64,000 bases of DNA from Gemmatimonadaceae bacterium (GCA_016742275.1 JACVCD010000002.1:124001-188000), one strand, 5' to 3'; positions 23,706 through 32,964 are shown, counted from the first letter of the stretch. Program-made: numbers and translations. The notes: generated by a model not told the origin, from the letters alone.

Positions 23706-23749
23706 GTAGGCCGAGCTGATCGTTGCGCGCCGTAGCTTGGCAAGCTGGA

Positions 23750-24259
23750 TCAGCCGGCCTGATGCTCCGCGACCAGCGTATCGAGACGCGCATAACTCAC
23801 TTCCATACCGTCGGTCATGCCGGTGGAGATGGCTCCGTCACGGGCTTCTTTCGAGGCATACTGAATCAGCACGACCACCGTGGTGATGCCGTTCTTCTCG
23901 CTGAAGGTGGTGCGATTGATGGTCGGACTGGTGGGCATTTCACCACCGAAGCTTCCGGGGTCGAAGTATTCAGCACTGACCAGTGTTTCTGGCGCATCAA
24001 CTTCGCGAAAGTCGCCAAAGAAGCCGAACTCCTTTCCTTCTTCATCGGAGCGCCAGCTCCAGCGATACTTGCCGCCGACGCGGACATCCATTTCGCACAC
24101 CGGCATCGACCAGCCGGGGTAGCCGCCAATCCAGCGTTGAAAGAGCGCCGGATCAGTATGCGTCTGCCAGACCAGTGTACGTGGCGCCTTGAAGTCGCGC
24201 GTGACACGCACTTCGGTGTCGCTCGGCAGCGAGACCTGGGCCGTGCGATTGATACTCAT
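23750..24259 (-). CDS. AHSA1/SRPBCC-domain protein (module 1)
   Basis: A 169-residue START-like protein: VRVTRDFKAPRTLVWQTHTD, LFQRWIGGYPGWSMPVCEMD, VRVGGKYRWSW and a C-terminal MEVSYARLDTLVAEH. This is the activator-of-Hsp90-like subgroup that is very often encoded behind an ArsR-type regulator, as here (54 bases downstream of the regulator). It is thought to bind a hydrophobic ligand; the ligand is unknown. Confidence 0.9.
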   Translation of the reverse strand: MSINRTAQVSLPSDTEVRVTRDFKAPRTLVWQTHTDPALFQRWIGGYPGWSMPVCEMDVRVGGKYRWSWRSDEEGKEFGFFGDFREVDAPETLVSAEYFDPGSFGGEMPTSPTINRTTFSEKNGITTVVVLIQYASKEARDGAISTGMTDGMEVSYARLDTLVAEHQAG

Positions 24260-24313
24260 CAGATGCTTCCTTTCGCAGAGAGTGAAGTATGCCGAGCGGC
24301 GGTTCTGCAGGAC

Positions 24314-24670
24314 CTACCGACTCTTGCGCTTTGGCTTGGACGGCTTGGTTTGCAGCTCGTCGAGCAAGTCATCGAGGACGCTGTAACGGCGTTCCCAGAA
24401 CTGTCGGTACTTCTCAAGCCAGGCGGTTGCTTCGCCGAGACGCACACCTTCGATCCTGCGCGGACGTCGCTGCGCGTCCTGTGCCGTCGAGATAAGCCCT
24501 GCGTGCTCGAGCACCTTGAGGTGTTTCGAGATGGCCGGCTGGCTCATCGCAAACGGTTCCGCCAATTCTGCGACGGAAGCGTGCCCGCGCGCCAGTCGTG
24601 AGAGAATGGCGCGGCGTGTGGGATCTGCCAGGGCCGCGAATGTAGCGTCGAGACGTTCAGAAGCCGTCAT
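24314..24670 (-). CDS. ArsR-family transcriptional regulator (module 1)
   Basis: A 118-residue winged-helix protein: LDATFAALADPTRRAILSRL, ASVAELAEPFAMSQPAISKH (recognition helix), LKVLEHAGLI and a basic tail. No Cys metal-sensing box (ELCVC) is present, so it is of the SRPBCC-associated, non-metal type. Two palindromes stand directly upstream of its start and most likely are its operator. Confidence 0.91.
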   Translation of the reverse strand: MTASERLDATFAALADPTRRAILSRLARGHASVAELAEPFAMSQPAISKHLKVLEHAGLISTAQDAQRRPRRIEGVRLGEATAWLEKYRQFWERRYSVLDDLLDELQTKPSKPKRKSR

Positions 24671-24681
24671 TGCGTTCTGTG

Positions 24682-24715
24682 AATAACCATATAGTTATAA
24701 TAACCAATCGGTTAT
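24682..24715. promoter_or_regulatory. Double palindrome, probable ArsR operator (module 1)
   Basis: ATAAC-CATATA-GTTAT (24682-24697) is followed at once by AATAACC-AATC-GGTTATT (24698-24715), the second with perfect seven-base arms. They lie between the ArsR gene start (24670) and the divergent VOC gene (24765), so one regulator could control both directions. Confidence 0.68.
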
Positions 24716-24764
24716 TTACGTCAAGATTTCTTGCCAACAAAACCTGAGCAGAGGAGACACCTCG

Positions 24765-25226
24765 ATGTCCAAAGTGACACCTTTCCTGATGTTCAACGAC
24801 CAGCTCGAAGCCGCAATAGCGTTCTACACCGCAACGTTCCCGGGCTCTGAGATCAAGAGCGTCGCCCGTACCGGCAAGGACGGTCCAATCACGTCCGCTG
24901 AATTCGTCGTCGGTGGCCAGTCATTCAAGGGCTACAATGGGGGGCCGTACTTTTCGTTCTCCCAGGGTTTCTCGCTATTCGTTGACTGCGAGGACCAGGC
25001 CGAAGTCGACACGTATTGGGACAAGCTCATCGAAGCGGGCGCAAAGCCCGTTCAGTGTGGCTGGATTACCGATCAGTTCGGAGTCACGTGGCAGATCGTT
25101 CCGCGGCGCTTCATGGAGCTCATCAACGACAAGAATTCCGAAAAGGTAAAGGCGGTGATGGCAGCCATGATGACCATGGTGAAGCTTGATGTCGCAGCGC
25201 TGGAGCGAGCGTACAACGAGGCGTAA
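24765..25226 (+). CDS. VOC/PhnB-like protein
   Basis: A 153-residue protein of the PhnB-like VOC subgroup (often labelled 3-demethylubiquinone 3-methyltransferase): VTPFLMFNDQLEAAIAFYTA, FPGSEIKSVARTG, YNGGPYFSFSQGFSLFVDC, WITDQFGVTWQIVPRRFMEL. It reads away from the ArsR gene across the double palindrome and has a GAGGAGA ribosome-binding site. Probably under the same regulator (inference). Confidence 0.9.
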   Translation: MSKVTPFLMFNDQLEAAIAFYTATFPGSEIKSVARTGKDGPITSAEFVVGGQSFKGYNGGPYFSFSQGFSLFVDCEDQAEVDTYWDKLIEAGAKPVQCGWITDQFGVTWQIVPRRFMELINDKNSEKVKAVMAAMMTMVKLDVAALERAYNEA

Positions 25227-25233
25227 TGGCGCT

Positions 25234-25265
25234 GGCGCGACTGGTACCAGCGTGTCAGTCGCGCC
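25234..25265. terminator. Bidirectional terminator-like stem-loop
   Basis: GGCGCGACTG / CAGTCGCGCC, a perfect ten-base-pair stem with a 12-base loop, between the convergent VOC gene and the minus-strand gene whose stop codon it overlaps. No strong T-run on either side. Confidence 0.6.
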
Positions 25266-25848
25266 GACGCTGCGCATCGAGTTTTTCGCGCTCCTTCTGA
25301 GCCTTCTCGCGCTCTCTCTCGAGGCGCACACTCTGAATGGAGTCCAAACTCACACGCTGTGTAGAGTCGAGTTGCGCGCGTCCCTGGTCGCGGAACGCAT
25401 CCTGGATGTATTCGATGCGTGCGAGCACACGCTGTGCAGTATCGGGGAGCATTGCCCGCATGCCACCGCCGCGTGGACCGCGGGCGCTCAGGCTATCCAC
25501 AATCAGTGTTTCGAACTGTTTGAAGAGAGGCTCTTGCATGGTACGCATTTCTTTGCGCAACCGCTTCACTGAATCCTGCTGAGCCTTGGAGAGTTTGAGC
25601 GGCTTCTGATTGTCCAGTATGAGTGAGAGCTGGTCGGCCTGTTCGAGACGCTCCTTGGTCATCGCGACCGGCGATGTGCCACGTCCACGAGGCATGCCGC
25701 CCGGTGGACCACCTCGCCGCATGCCGCCGCCCATTCCACCACCCATTCCTCCCATCTGTGCATGGGCGACAAATGGCGATGCGGGGAAAAGCAGACACAA
25801 CACCACTGCAATGGTGCGGAGAGAAACGCGGGTTGAAGTGCGCGACAT
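25255..25848 (-). CDS. Spy/CpxP-like periplasmic protein with Gly-Met repeats
   Basis: A 197-residue exported protein: signal peptide (ends FVAHAQ, residue 31), then MGGMGGGMGGGMRRGG, a proline/glycine stretch, a helical region PLKLSKAQQDSVKRLRKEM and a charged coiled C-terminus (LEREREKAQKEREKLDAQ). The helix and LTxxQ-like motif recall Spy/CpxP-type stress proteins, but the Gly-Met block is specific to this protein. Metal or chaperone binding is a guess. Confidence 0.7.
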   Translation of the reverse strand: MSRTSTRVSLRTIAVVLCLLFPASPFVAHAQMGGMGGGMGGGMRRGGPPGGMPRGRGTSPVAMTKERLEQADQLSLILDNQKPLKLSKAQQDSVKRLRKEMRTMQEPLFKQFETLIVDSLSARGPRGGGMRAMLPDTAQRVLARIEYIQDAFRDQGRAQLDSTQRVSLDSIQSVRLEREREKAQKEREKLDAQRRRD

Positions 25849-26107
25849 GCTCGGTATGTGGGAGAAGTGAGGTCGATCACATTAGAGACCCTCAACTGCC
25901 GTAAGACCCCACTTCTATGTGAACCTTTCAACTCATGTGTACGCAATCAATGCACTCATCTGTTGTTGAGCGGTCGAGTTCGTTGCGCATGATTTCGCAC
26001 GTCTTGTTGAGTTGCATGTCGATCTATGGGCAACTACGTTCGCAAGACGCACCGGGAATGGTCAGTCGGTGCAAGGCGCCAAACTCTTGACCTTGAGAAC
26101 TGCCGAT

Positions 26108-26770
26108 ATGCGATGCCGCTTTCGTGCGTCCCTCACGCGTGTGCTCTCTGTCGCCGCGCTGGCCTGTACCATGGCCGCCCCACTCCCGGCGCAGCTCTCC
26201 ACGGTATACGACAACTCTTCCTTCGACACGTTCATCACCTACGCGTTCAGCGCAGTCAATGCGACGCGGATCGGTGATGTCGCCCAGTTGGAAGGCATGA
26301 ATCGTTTGCTCAGCAATCTTTCGATTCAGCTCTACAACTTCAGTGGTTCCTCAGGCTTCTTTGATGCGCAGTTGGAGTTGTACAACTATGACGGTTCGAT
26401 CGGGCCACTGATCGGCAATGCCTCGGTGTCAGGTGTCGGCATCAATGGCAACGGAACTCAGACGGTAACTTTTACCGACCTGGATCTCGTTGTCCCGGAT
26501 CAATTCGCCTTTGTTATCGGGATTTCCAGTATCGTTGGTGCTATCGATGTAGGGTTGAACATTTTCGGCCCACCGACGATTGGCAGTAGCGACGATGCTC
26601 ATCTGCTTGTCGACTACGGCAGCGGTATACAAGACGGAACCACAGCGCAGGGTGAGGGAAATCTGTACATGGTGGCCAACGCTCTCCCGGTGTCGGAACC
26701 TTCAACGGCACTTTTGATCGTGTTCGGACTGGCAAGCTTGACGTGTGCGGCTCAACGCCGTGCAGCGTGA
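26108..26770 (+). CDS. PEP-CTERM sorting-signal protein
   Basis: ATG 26108 gives a 220-residue exported protein (signal ends about LPAQ, residue 29). The body is rich in Asn, Ser and Gly (YNFSGSSGFFDAQLELYNYD), with no Cys after the signal and little Lys. The C-terminus SEPSTALLIVFGLASLTCA followed by QRR is a PEP-CTERM tripartite signal (S/PEP motif, hydrophobic span, basic end) recognised by exosortase. The 259-base stretch upstream (25849-26107) shows nothing definite. Confidence 0.86.
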   Translation: MRCRFRASLTRVLSVAALACTMAAPLPAQLSTVYDNSSFDTFITYAFSAVNATRIGDVAQLEGMNRLLSNLSIQLYNFSGSSGFFDAQLELYNYDGSIGPLIGNASVSGVGINGNGTQTVTFTDLDLVVPDQFAFVIGISSIVGAIDVGLNIFGPPTIGSSDDAHLLVDYGSGIQDGTTAQGEGNLYMVANALPVSEPSTALLIVFGLASLTCAAQRRAA

Positions 26771-26783
26771 GGATGAGAGTTGT

Positions 26784-27683
26784 TCACGTATCTCCGACCT
26801 GCCCAACGAGCCATGCGACAATAGCGTCGAATCTTTCCTGATCGAGTGCGTGTGCGCGTTGGACGCGTAGTTGGGTGATGAAATCACCATCGATCTTGGC
26901 CACGACGGCATCGGCATCGCGTGAGTACTTGTCTTCGGTGCCCGATACGACGAGCGTGGGCCGAGGTCCGATGGCGGACAGGATATCGTGTGTATCGAAG
27001 TCACGAGCGAGACCTGGCACTGTTTCGAATAGCGTGATCCCCGTGTGTTCGCGGATACGTGTCGCAAAGCTGCAAACGGCGCCACTGATGCACACGAACT
27101 GGCATCGCGGGTCAACAGCCGCGTGGTAGAGTGATGTGTATCCACCATATGAGTGTCCCGCTACACCGACATGGCGCTCATCCACTTGAGCGATGTCGAT
27201 CAGAACGCTCAATGCACGTTGCGAGTCGTCGAGCACCTTTCGCATCAAGGTGTCACCATTGAGCGCGCGATAGGCCATCGCATTGTAGTGCCGAACCCAG
27301 TCAAAGTAGTCTGGCTCGACACCCTGAACCGCGCCGCGTCGATCTTCGAAGGTGACAGAGTCGGGAGCTAGTACAACGAGCCCTTGTCTGGCGAGGGCAG
27401 GACCAAATGCCTGGTACGGGCTTCCCACATCGCCGGCCACTTCGCTTTTCCCAAAGTGGAACTCGCCGTTGTGTTGGTGGAAGAGCGCGACGGCGCCGCG
27501 GGCTGGATGACTAGTCGGCGTGAACAGAAACGCCGGAATTACGTCGCCTTCGAGGCCCCGATACTCAATCCGCTCTCGGCGGAATCCGTCGGCCTCTTTG
27601 GCGTCGTTCCGTGCAAAATCGACGTGAACAGGATCTGCCAGGCCCAGACGCGCTCGAAACACCGAAGCGAAATTGTTTGTCAT
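26784..27683 (-). CDS. Alpha/beta hydrolase, dienelactone hydrolase-like
   Basis: A 299-residue cytoplasmic hydrolase: VIPAFLFTPTSHPARGAVAL, the oxyanion region LFHQHNGEFHFGKSE, nucleophile elbow VGVAGHSYGGYTS, an Asp in VVSGTEDKYSRD and His in RVQRAHALDQERF. Acetyl xylan esterase/DLH-like architecture. It converges with the PEP-CTERM gene and is divergent from the next hydrolase with 44 bases between starts. Confidence 0.85.
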   Translation of the reverse strand: MTNNFASVFRARLGLADPVHVDFARNDAKEADGFRRERIEYRGLEGDVIPAFLFTPTSHPARGAVALFHQHNGEFHFGKSEVAGDVGSPYQAFGPALARQGLVVLAPDSVTFEDRRGAVQGVEPDYFDWVRHYNAMAYRALNGDTLMRKVLDDSQRALSVLIDIAQVDERHVGVAGHSYGGYTSLYHAAVDPRCQFVCISGAVCSFATRIREHTGITLFETVPGLARDFDTHDILSAIGPRPTLVVSGTEDKYSRDADAVVAKIDGDFITQLRVQRAHALDQERFDAIVAWLVGQVGDT

Positions 27684-27727
27684 CCGACAAGATAGTCGAA
27701 AGGTGGGTGCCAGATAGATTGTACCGC

Positions 27728-29191
27728 ATGCAACGACTTCTCCTGAGCCTTACGCTACTCGCGTGTGTGGTAGGTGTTGACCCACTTGCCGCGCAGGCAG
27801 CGCCGGACCTGCCACTTTCAGCACGGGAGTTTGCGTCGCTTTGGAAGACGTCGCCCGCTGATTTCACAGTGGAGTGGGACCAGCGCCTTTCGCGTGCATT
27901 GGCTCGTGTGGATTCAGTCCGCGCCCCAGCCGATTCTCTTACGCGTGAGCGCGTGCGACTCAGATTTCGGCACGCCTTTGGCCGAATTGCGCATCCGTGG
28001 TTCAATTGGCGCGAAGGTGACGCCCTGCGTGTTGGACGAGATACTGCAGGTATCAGGATGGCTCGCGCGCTGCCGCTGGCCGACCGAACGTGGTGGGATC
28101 AGCGAGAACACACCGAGCTTGTGATGGCGCTCGTTCACGAGGAGGCCCGCGAACTGCTGCGCACAGCAAATGATCTCAAGCGCGGTGATGCGCGATGGCT
28201 GCGTGCCGAACTGCGCGCTGCACGCGGGCTCGGTGATTCTGCACTTACTCTGCATGTTGCATCGCGGCTGGTATCCACGTGGGTGGACGAGAACGGAAGC
28301 CGCGGCACGGAGTCTTCGCTAGTCGAATGGCGGGCACTCAAGCCAGACGAGAAAGCAGTTCGCCGCGTGGATTCTTTGGTCTCCGTTGATCGTGAACAGC
28401 GCAACGGGCATGTGATCGTACCGTATCGGCGTGTAGATGGTGTTGCGCTCGAAGCCCACATCCTCGAAGGAGAAGGACCTTCTGATAAGCGCGGACGTCC
28501 GGCCATGCTCTGGCTGCACGGTGGATCGTTCACCAGTGGGACCTGGTGGCATTCACCAGTGCTTGTGTCGTCGCTGCGGAAGGATGGTGTGACCGTGGTG
28601 GCTGTGGATCTCCGAACGGGCAACCGGTTTGATGGTGGTCCTGTCGAACAGTTCGAAGATGCGGTCGCTGCCTATGCCTGGATCAAGGCCAATGCGCGGA
28701 AGCATGGCATTGATGCCACCCGCATCGGCGTAGCCGGGTTCTCTTCCGGCGCAACACTCGCCCTGCTCACTGCAACGCGAGGTGTTGGTGTGTATCCGGG
28801 CAAGCGTACATATCCGGCGGCTGTGATGGTCATGGGTGCCTGTGCCGATCCAGCAGGTCCGGAAGAAGACGGATTCTTTCGGCGGTCAGTGGTGGGGCGT
28901 GGTGCGGTCAGTGATTGGTCACCGTCAACGCTGGTTGCGCGTGGGCAGTCGCCTGTTCTCGCAATTCATGCGACGAAAGACGAGTACTGCGCATTCGACG
29001 ACATGCGTCGCTTCATAGAGCGATCCGCAGCAACCGGTAATTCGGCGAAACTGGTTTCTGTGGAAGGAGTCGGTCACTTTTTCGGTTTCTATCACCCACC
29101 CGGTCAGCGTCAGGCTCGCATGGCAGTAGCCAATGCACTTCGTGAGTGGCAGTGGACGGCGCAGCGTGACACATCAGGCCTACATCTGTGA
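27728..29191 (+). CDS. Secreted alpha/beta hydrolase with N-terminal extension
   Basis: ATG 27728 gives a signal peptide (LLLSLTLLACVVG, ends about residue 24) and a 487-residue protein. Residues 30-230 are a helical domain without recognised family. The catalytic domain shows AMLWLHGGSFTSG (HGG, residue 264 on), GVAGFSSGAT (nucleophile Ser339) and a His in VEGVGHFFGF. This is the HSL/BD-FAE-like esterase pattern. The product probably acts in the periplasm on an ester. Confidence 0.82.
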   Translation: MQRLLLSLTLLACVVGVDPLAAQAAPDLPLSAREFASLWKTSPADFTVEWDQRLSRALARVDSVRAPADSLTRERVRLRFRHAFGRIAHPWFNWREGDALRVGRDTAGIRMARALPLADRTWWDQREHTELVMALVHEEARELLRTANDLKRGDARWLRAELRAARGLGDSALTLHVASRLVSTWVDENGSRGTESSLVEWRALKPDEKAVRRVDSLVSVDREQRNGHVIVPYRRVDGVALEAHILEGEGPSDKRGRPAMLWLHGGSFTSGTWWHSPVLVSSLRKDGVTVVAVDLRTGNRFDGGPVEQFEDAVAAYAWIKANARKHGIDATRIGVAGFSSGATLALLTATRGVGVYPGKRTYPAAVMVMGACADPAGPEEDGFFRRSVVGRGAVSDWSPSTLVARGQSPVLAIHATKDEYCAFDDMRRFIERSAATGNSAKLVSVEGVGHFFGFYHPPGQRQARMAVANALREWQWTAQRDTSGLHL

Positions 29192-29254
29192 ACGACGCGA
29201 AATGCTAATCCTCAATTAACCAACGGATCGAACGCCAATCGCTATCGTGGGGGC

Positions 29255-30091
29255 GTGAGAATATTCCCACCGCTCCAGATCGAGCCCGCTGTGTATCGCT
29301 GGCTTCGCCGAGCTACGATCGCGATTGTATGTATCCACCTGGCTGTGTCCTGCTGGAGTACATACCGGCGAATCTGGCAGGTCCAGCGCGCCGAGGTAGT
29401 CGCCACTGAAACGGTGTTGCATCCCTCTACGGTGATCGGATACGATGTGATCACCTCAGGGGAAGTTCGCAACCTGGCCCGATTCGAGCTCATTCAGGGA
29501 ACTCATCGCGAAGTTATACGTGAGTGGCGTACGGACCGGAATCGTGTCAGCGCGTACGATGTTCGCCTCTTTCGATATACGCGTATGGATTCGGTGGGCA
29601 CCGATGTCATTTCCCGTCTGCGCCCCGGGCCTGCCGTACTGCGCCTGACCGTTTTCGGCGGGATGAAGCTGCTGCGCACTCCTGCTCCGAGAATTCGTGA
29701 AATCCAGGTGGAGATCGCGTCGGCGGTCGTACAGGATCCGCGTGAAGTAGTTCTTCAGATGCTCCGCGGGGAGGCGGGATTTGATCCGCGAACACAGTTT
29801 GTTCAGGACGATAGCGAGCTGTTGCCGTATGTCACTTGCCGTGGGCGTCAGTCTGCACGCCGCTGCATGCTGACCGACACGGTTCCGGTCATGCGGGTTT
29901 CCGTCCATATGCTTTCGGTCGACTCTGCTCGTGTATCAATCGGGCAGTATCGCATGTTCTCGGAACGCTGCCCTTCGCGGGTGCGTATCGATCCTCCAGT
30001 CATCGGACTCGATGGGAGTGAGACACGTATCATGACCCTTCGGGCAGGCCAGTGGACCGATACGGGGCGTAGGCAACGTATCGCTTGCTAG
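29255..30091 (+). CDS. Membrane-anchored protein of unknown function
   Basis: A 278-residue protein from GTG 29255. RRATIAIVCIHLAVSCWSTY (about residues 18-37) is an N-terminal membrane anchor; the rest is a soluble, Arg-rich domain (LIQGTHREVIREWRTDRN, PAVLRLTVFGGMKLL). Six cysteines in the last third could form disulfides in an exported domain. Not assigned to any family. Confidence 0.58.
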   Translation: MRIFPPLQIEPAVYRWLRRATIAIVCIHLAVSCWSTYRRIWQVQRAEVVATETVLHPSTVIGYDVITSGEVRNLARFELIQGTHREVIREWRTDRNRVSAYDVRLFRYTRMDSVGTDVISRLRPGPAVLRLTVFGGMKLLRTPAPRIREIQVEIASAVVQDPREVVLQMLRGEAGFDPRTQFVQDDSELLPYVTCRGRQSARRCMLTDTVPVMRVSVHMLSVDSARVSIGQYRMFSERCPSRVRIDPPVIGLDGSETRIMTLRAGQWTDTGRRQRIAC

Positions 30092-30157
30092 TACGAAAGT
30101 TCTGGTATATGCTCGCGTGTTCATTCAGACTGCCCGTCCCATAGACTGACACAATGC

Positions 30158-30370
30158 ATGCCAGCTGCTGACAAGCCTAAAGGACCCGCGTCGTACTTCC
30201 CATCCATCGAAAAAACCTATGGGAAGCCAATTGCGCACTGGCTCGAGTTGGTGCGAAGCCGGACGGGCATGAAGCACATGGAAATTGTGGCCTGGCTCAA
30301 GACTGAACACGGTCTGGGTCATGGACACGCAAACGCCATCGTCGCGTATGTTCTCGCTGGGTCGAAATAG
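30158..30370 (+). CDS. DUF4287 domain protein
   Basis: A 70-residue protein matching DUF4287: SYFPSIEKTYGKPIAHWLEL, GMKHMEIVAWLKTEHGLGHG and HANAIVAYVL. The family is small, cytoplasmic and of unknown function, sometimes fused to a DUF5655 domain; here it is free-standing. Confidence 0.9.
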   Translation: MPAADKPKGPASYFPSIEKTYGKPIAHWLELVRSRTGMKHMEIVAWLKTEHGLGHGHANAIVAYVLAGSK

Positions 30371-30424
30371 TTCGCTTTCCCTCGGGCAGTCTTACTGATC
30401 CCTCGCAACCCAGGAGGCGTTGCT

Positions 30425-30910
30425 GTGCGAAAGAGTCTTGTGCCGAACATTACGCTCATCGCACTTGCGACGAGCTACTTCATTCAGATTGGCGCGGGAG
30501 TCTTTGCGCTTGCGATGATTGGCCGAGTGGTGAGCGCGGCTCCTCCGCGCTCACTGATCATGCTCCAGGGTGAGTATGGTTACAACAGCAGCGCCTTCTG
30601 GCAGATCGTCCCGCCGATTACCGGGGCATTGTTTCTGCTCGCGATCATCGCCAACTGGCGGACGCAGCGTCGTGGACTGCTGCTCAGTGCGTTCGTCGTC
30701 TTTGCGCTTGTCGGCGCTGCTACGGTGGTTGGCATTGAGCCAATCTTCGCGAGCGTTGTTGCTGGCGGTTACAGCGACACCGTGGACCCCATCCTGCAAG
30801 GCCGTGCTGCGAACTGGTATCTCCTCGATTGGGGCGCCCGATGCGTCGATGTGATAGCCGGTGTGACTCTGCTTGCGGCGCTCACACGTCCTGCGGCCAA
30901 ACGTGCCTGA
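30425..30910 (+). CDS. Four-helix membrane protein, DUF1772-like
   Basis: A 161-residue protein from GTG 30425 behind a strong CAGGAGG ribosome-binding site. Four transmembrane segments: TLIALATSYFIQIGAGVFAL, ITGALFLLAIIANW, LSAFVVFALVGAATVVGIE and WGARCVDVIAGVTLLAAL. Spacing and the R-W-x2-W-like last helix resemble anthrone-oxygenase/DUF1772 proteins, but no catalytic motif is clear. Confidence 0.68.
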   Translation: MRKSLVPNITLIALATSYFIQIGAGVFALAMIGRVVSAAPPRSLIMLQGEYGYNSSAFWQIVPPITGALFLLAIIANWRTQRRGLLLSAFVVFALVGAATVVGIEPIFASVVAGGYSDTVDPILQGRAANWYLLDWGARCVDVIAGVTLLAALTRPAAKRA

Positions 30911-31013
30911 TGTGATGTGCCGGAGGCGGATGGCGATCGCGTGAGAAACAATGGCGCACGCTCACCGTAGATATTCTCGTAAGAGTCAAACTTTCCAAAA
31001 ATGAGAGTCAATC

Positions 31014-31325
31014 ATGGATCGAGTCCTCGGATGGTTTCTTGTCGCTTGCCTGTTTGCTGGCGTCTCAACTTGGCTGGCACTTTCGCTTTGGTTTACCCGT
31101 CGCCGTGCACAACGCGCCGAGGGAATTCTTGACCGCATACTCCTGGAGAGCAGCATTCGCACGGAAATGAGCAGCGGATCATCAGAGCGATCTCTGGATG
31201 CGATTGCCAACGAAGTGGAGCGCATCGGCGAAGGTCAGCGGTTTTTGACGAAAACACTTCTCGAGCGCTCGCAGGACGCCAATGTCTCCGCTCGGTCCTC
31301 GATGCGGGTTGTGACACCGCACTAG
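31014..31325 (+). CDS. Small single-pass membrane protein
   Basis: A 103-residue protein: LGWFLVACLFAGVSTWLALSL is a transmembrane helix near the N-terminus, followed by RRRAQRAEGILDR and a helical, Ser-rich tail. Topology would place the tail in the cytoplasm. No family recognised. Confidence 0.55.
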   Translation: MDRVLGWFLVACLFAGVSTWLALSLWFTRRRAQRAEGILDRILLESSIRTEMSSGSSERSLDAIANEVERIGEGQRFLTKTLLERSQDANVSARSSMRVVTPH

Positions 31326-31352
31326 GGCAGAATCCGCTATCCCCATGGTTTC

Positions 31353-32357
31353 GTGATTTCAAAGATTCTCCGATACTCTGCGACACTACTGGTTTCAACA
31401 ACCATCGCAGCGCACGCCGCATTCGCTCAAAGTCCAACGCATGGCGGGCGGGACTCTCTCCTCATGGCGATTGCGGGGATGGCGCGTGACACGATGGCAC
31501 TGACGCGAAATGTCTGGCCTTCGTATTCCGTGCCATCGCAATTTCTGGTTTGTCGCGCGAGTGGGAGGACCGTAGCGGTTGGAAGGCCTGAAGTTCTTTC
31601 CCGACTCGGCACAGGTGGCGCTGGTGCTGCGAGAGATGGGATTCTTTTTCTCTCCACGCCACCGGGACATCTCGCACAAGCATGCTTCGATCTCAATTTC
31701 GGAGTAGGCGATGTTAGTCTTGTCGCGGTGCCCGTCGTTGGGAATGTCTATGGTATACGTGATTCGCTCGCTGCCACCGTCGCAATGCTGTATCACGAAG
31801 GATTCCACGAGTATCAGGCCCGTCAGTTCTCGCCCACACATGCCGGGCAGTACGCTCCACATCAGGAGATTCGTTTACCACTCGCTGTCATTCGGTCTGC
31901 GGTATTCGACAGTCTGGCACGTGTCGAGCGGATGCTCCTGACAGAAGCCCTACGAGCAGGTACGCGGGATTCCGTCCGGACAATTCTCTCAAGGTACCTC
32001 GGAGTACGCGATACTCGAACGCAGCTGCTTCCATCCGCACTTCGGATGGCCGAGGCACACAACGAGCGAAAGGAGGGAAGTGCACAGTGGGTTGGATACA
32101 CCGCGGCGTTTCTTCGAATGGGCAGGTCGCGGGACGAAGTTCGATGGTTGATGGAGCGAGACCTGCGAGATACGCCGTCTTTCACTGCAGGACATGCTGA
32201 GGACTACTTCGGAAACTCATATCGGCAGTGGCACATCTATGCGACTGGAGCAGCTCTTGCTGTGCTGCTCGAACATTTTGGAGTTTCGTGGCGCGAGCAG
32301 ATTGAGGCGGGTGCAACGTTTGAAGAACTCGTTCGGACCACCGTTGGTCCCTCTTGA
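31353..32357 (+). CDS. Secreted HExxH metalloprotease-like protein
   Basis: A 334-residue protein from GTG 31353 with signal peptide (ends AAFAQ, about residue 26). HEGFHEYQ near residue 149 fits the HExxH zinc motif with its catalytic Glu, and ERKEGSAQWVGY near 236 could supply the third ligand Glu as in gluzincins. The protein ends eight residues after FEELVRTTVG. The next gene's possible TTG start overlaps its stop. Zinc peptidase activity is inferred from the motif only. Confidence 0.72.
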   Translation: MISKILRYSATLLVSTTIAAHAAFAQSPTHGGRDSLLMAIAGMARDTMALTRNVWPSYSVPSQFLVCRASGRTVAVGRPEVLSRLGTGGAGAARDGILFLSTPPGHLAQACFDLNFGVGDVSLVAVPVVGNVYGIRDSLAATVAMLYHEGFHEYQARQFSPTHAGQYAPHQEIRLPLAVIRSAVFDSLARVERMLLTEALRAGTRDSVRTILSRYLGVRDTRTQLLPSALRMAEAHNERKEGSAQWVGYTAAFLRMGRSRDEVRWLMERDLRDTPSFTAGHAEDYFGNSYRQWHIYATGAALAVLLEHFGVSWREQIEAGATFEELVRTTVGPS

Positions 32358-32392
32358 CTGACGTTGTGCCCGCAGGACAAGTAGGACGAAGA

Positions 32393-32899
32393 ATGCTCTT
32401 TCATCTCAGCGAAGAATCCGATATCGAGCGGCTGGAACCGCGTGTCGCAGTCTCCGGCGAGGAAGCACTTGTATGGGCCATTGATGCCGAGCATGTGCGC
32501 AACTATCTCGTCCCGAGAGACTGTCCTCGGGTTACCTTCTACGAAGGACCAAACACGAGTAGCGCAGACCGTGCGCGGTTTCTGATGGCCAGCGCCGCGG
32601 TTCTCGCTATCGAGAGTTCCTGGTATGAACGGCTTCAGCACTGCCGACTCTATCGATATCACCTTCCGCCGCACTCATTCGAGTGTATCGATGCTGGCGC
32701 GGGTTACTTCATCAGCCGTGAACCCGTAGTCCCGGTACAGGTCGAGATCATTGAGAATCCCCTCGGTGAGTTGTTGGGGCAGGGCGTTGAGCTTCGCATC
32801 CTGCCGTCCCTGTGGGAGCTGCATGACGCTGTTGCTTCCTCGAGCCTACAGTTTTCCATGATTCGCATGCGAAATGCGACGCGGCGGCAGAGTGCCTGA
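32393..32899 (+). CDS. DUF6886-family protein
   Basis: From ATG 32393 the protein begins MLFHLSEESDIERLEPRV, the usual start of this family, then ALVWAIDAEHVRNYLVPRDC, PRVTFYEG, IESSWYERL, CRLYRYHLPPHSFECIDAGA and FSMIRMRNA at the end. A TTG at 32354, overlapping the previous stop, would add 13 residues. The family (168 residues here) is found in many soil bacteria and has no known function. Confidence 0.82.
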   Translation: MLFHLSEESDIERLEPRVAVSGEEALVWAIDAEHVRNYLVPRDCPRVTFYEGPNTSSADRARFLMASAAVLAIESSWYERLQHCRLYRYHLPPHSFECIDAGAGYFISREPVVPVQVEIIENPLGELLGQGVELRILPSLWELHDAVASSSLQFSMIRMRNATRRQSA

Positions 32900-32964
32900 T
32901 TCATCGATAAATTCAGGTACATAACGGTCGTTCGTAACGCGCAAACAATTTCAATGAGGACACC

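Noticed and set aside
23723-24601. Plus-strand frame of 292 codons across the ArsR/SRPBCC pair
   Set aside because: Antisense shadow of two well-supported minus-strand genes.
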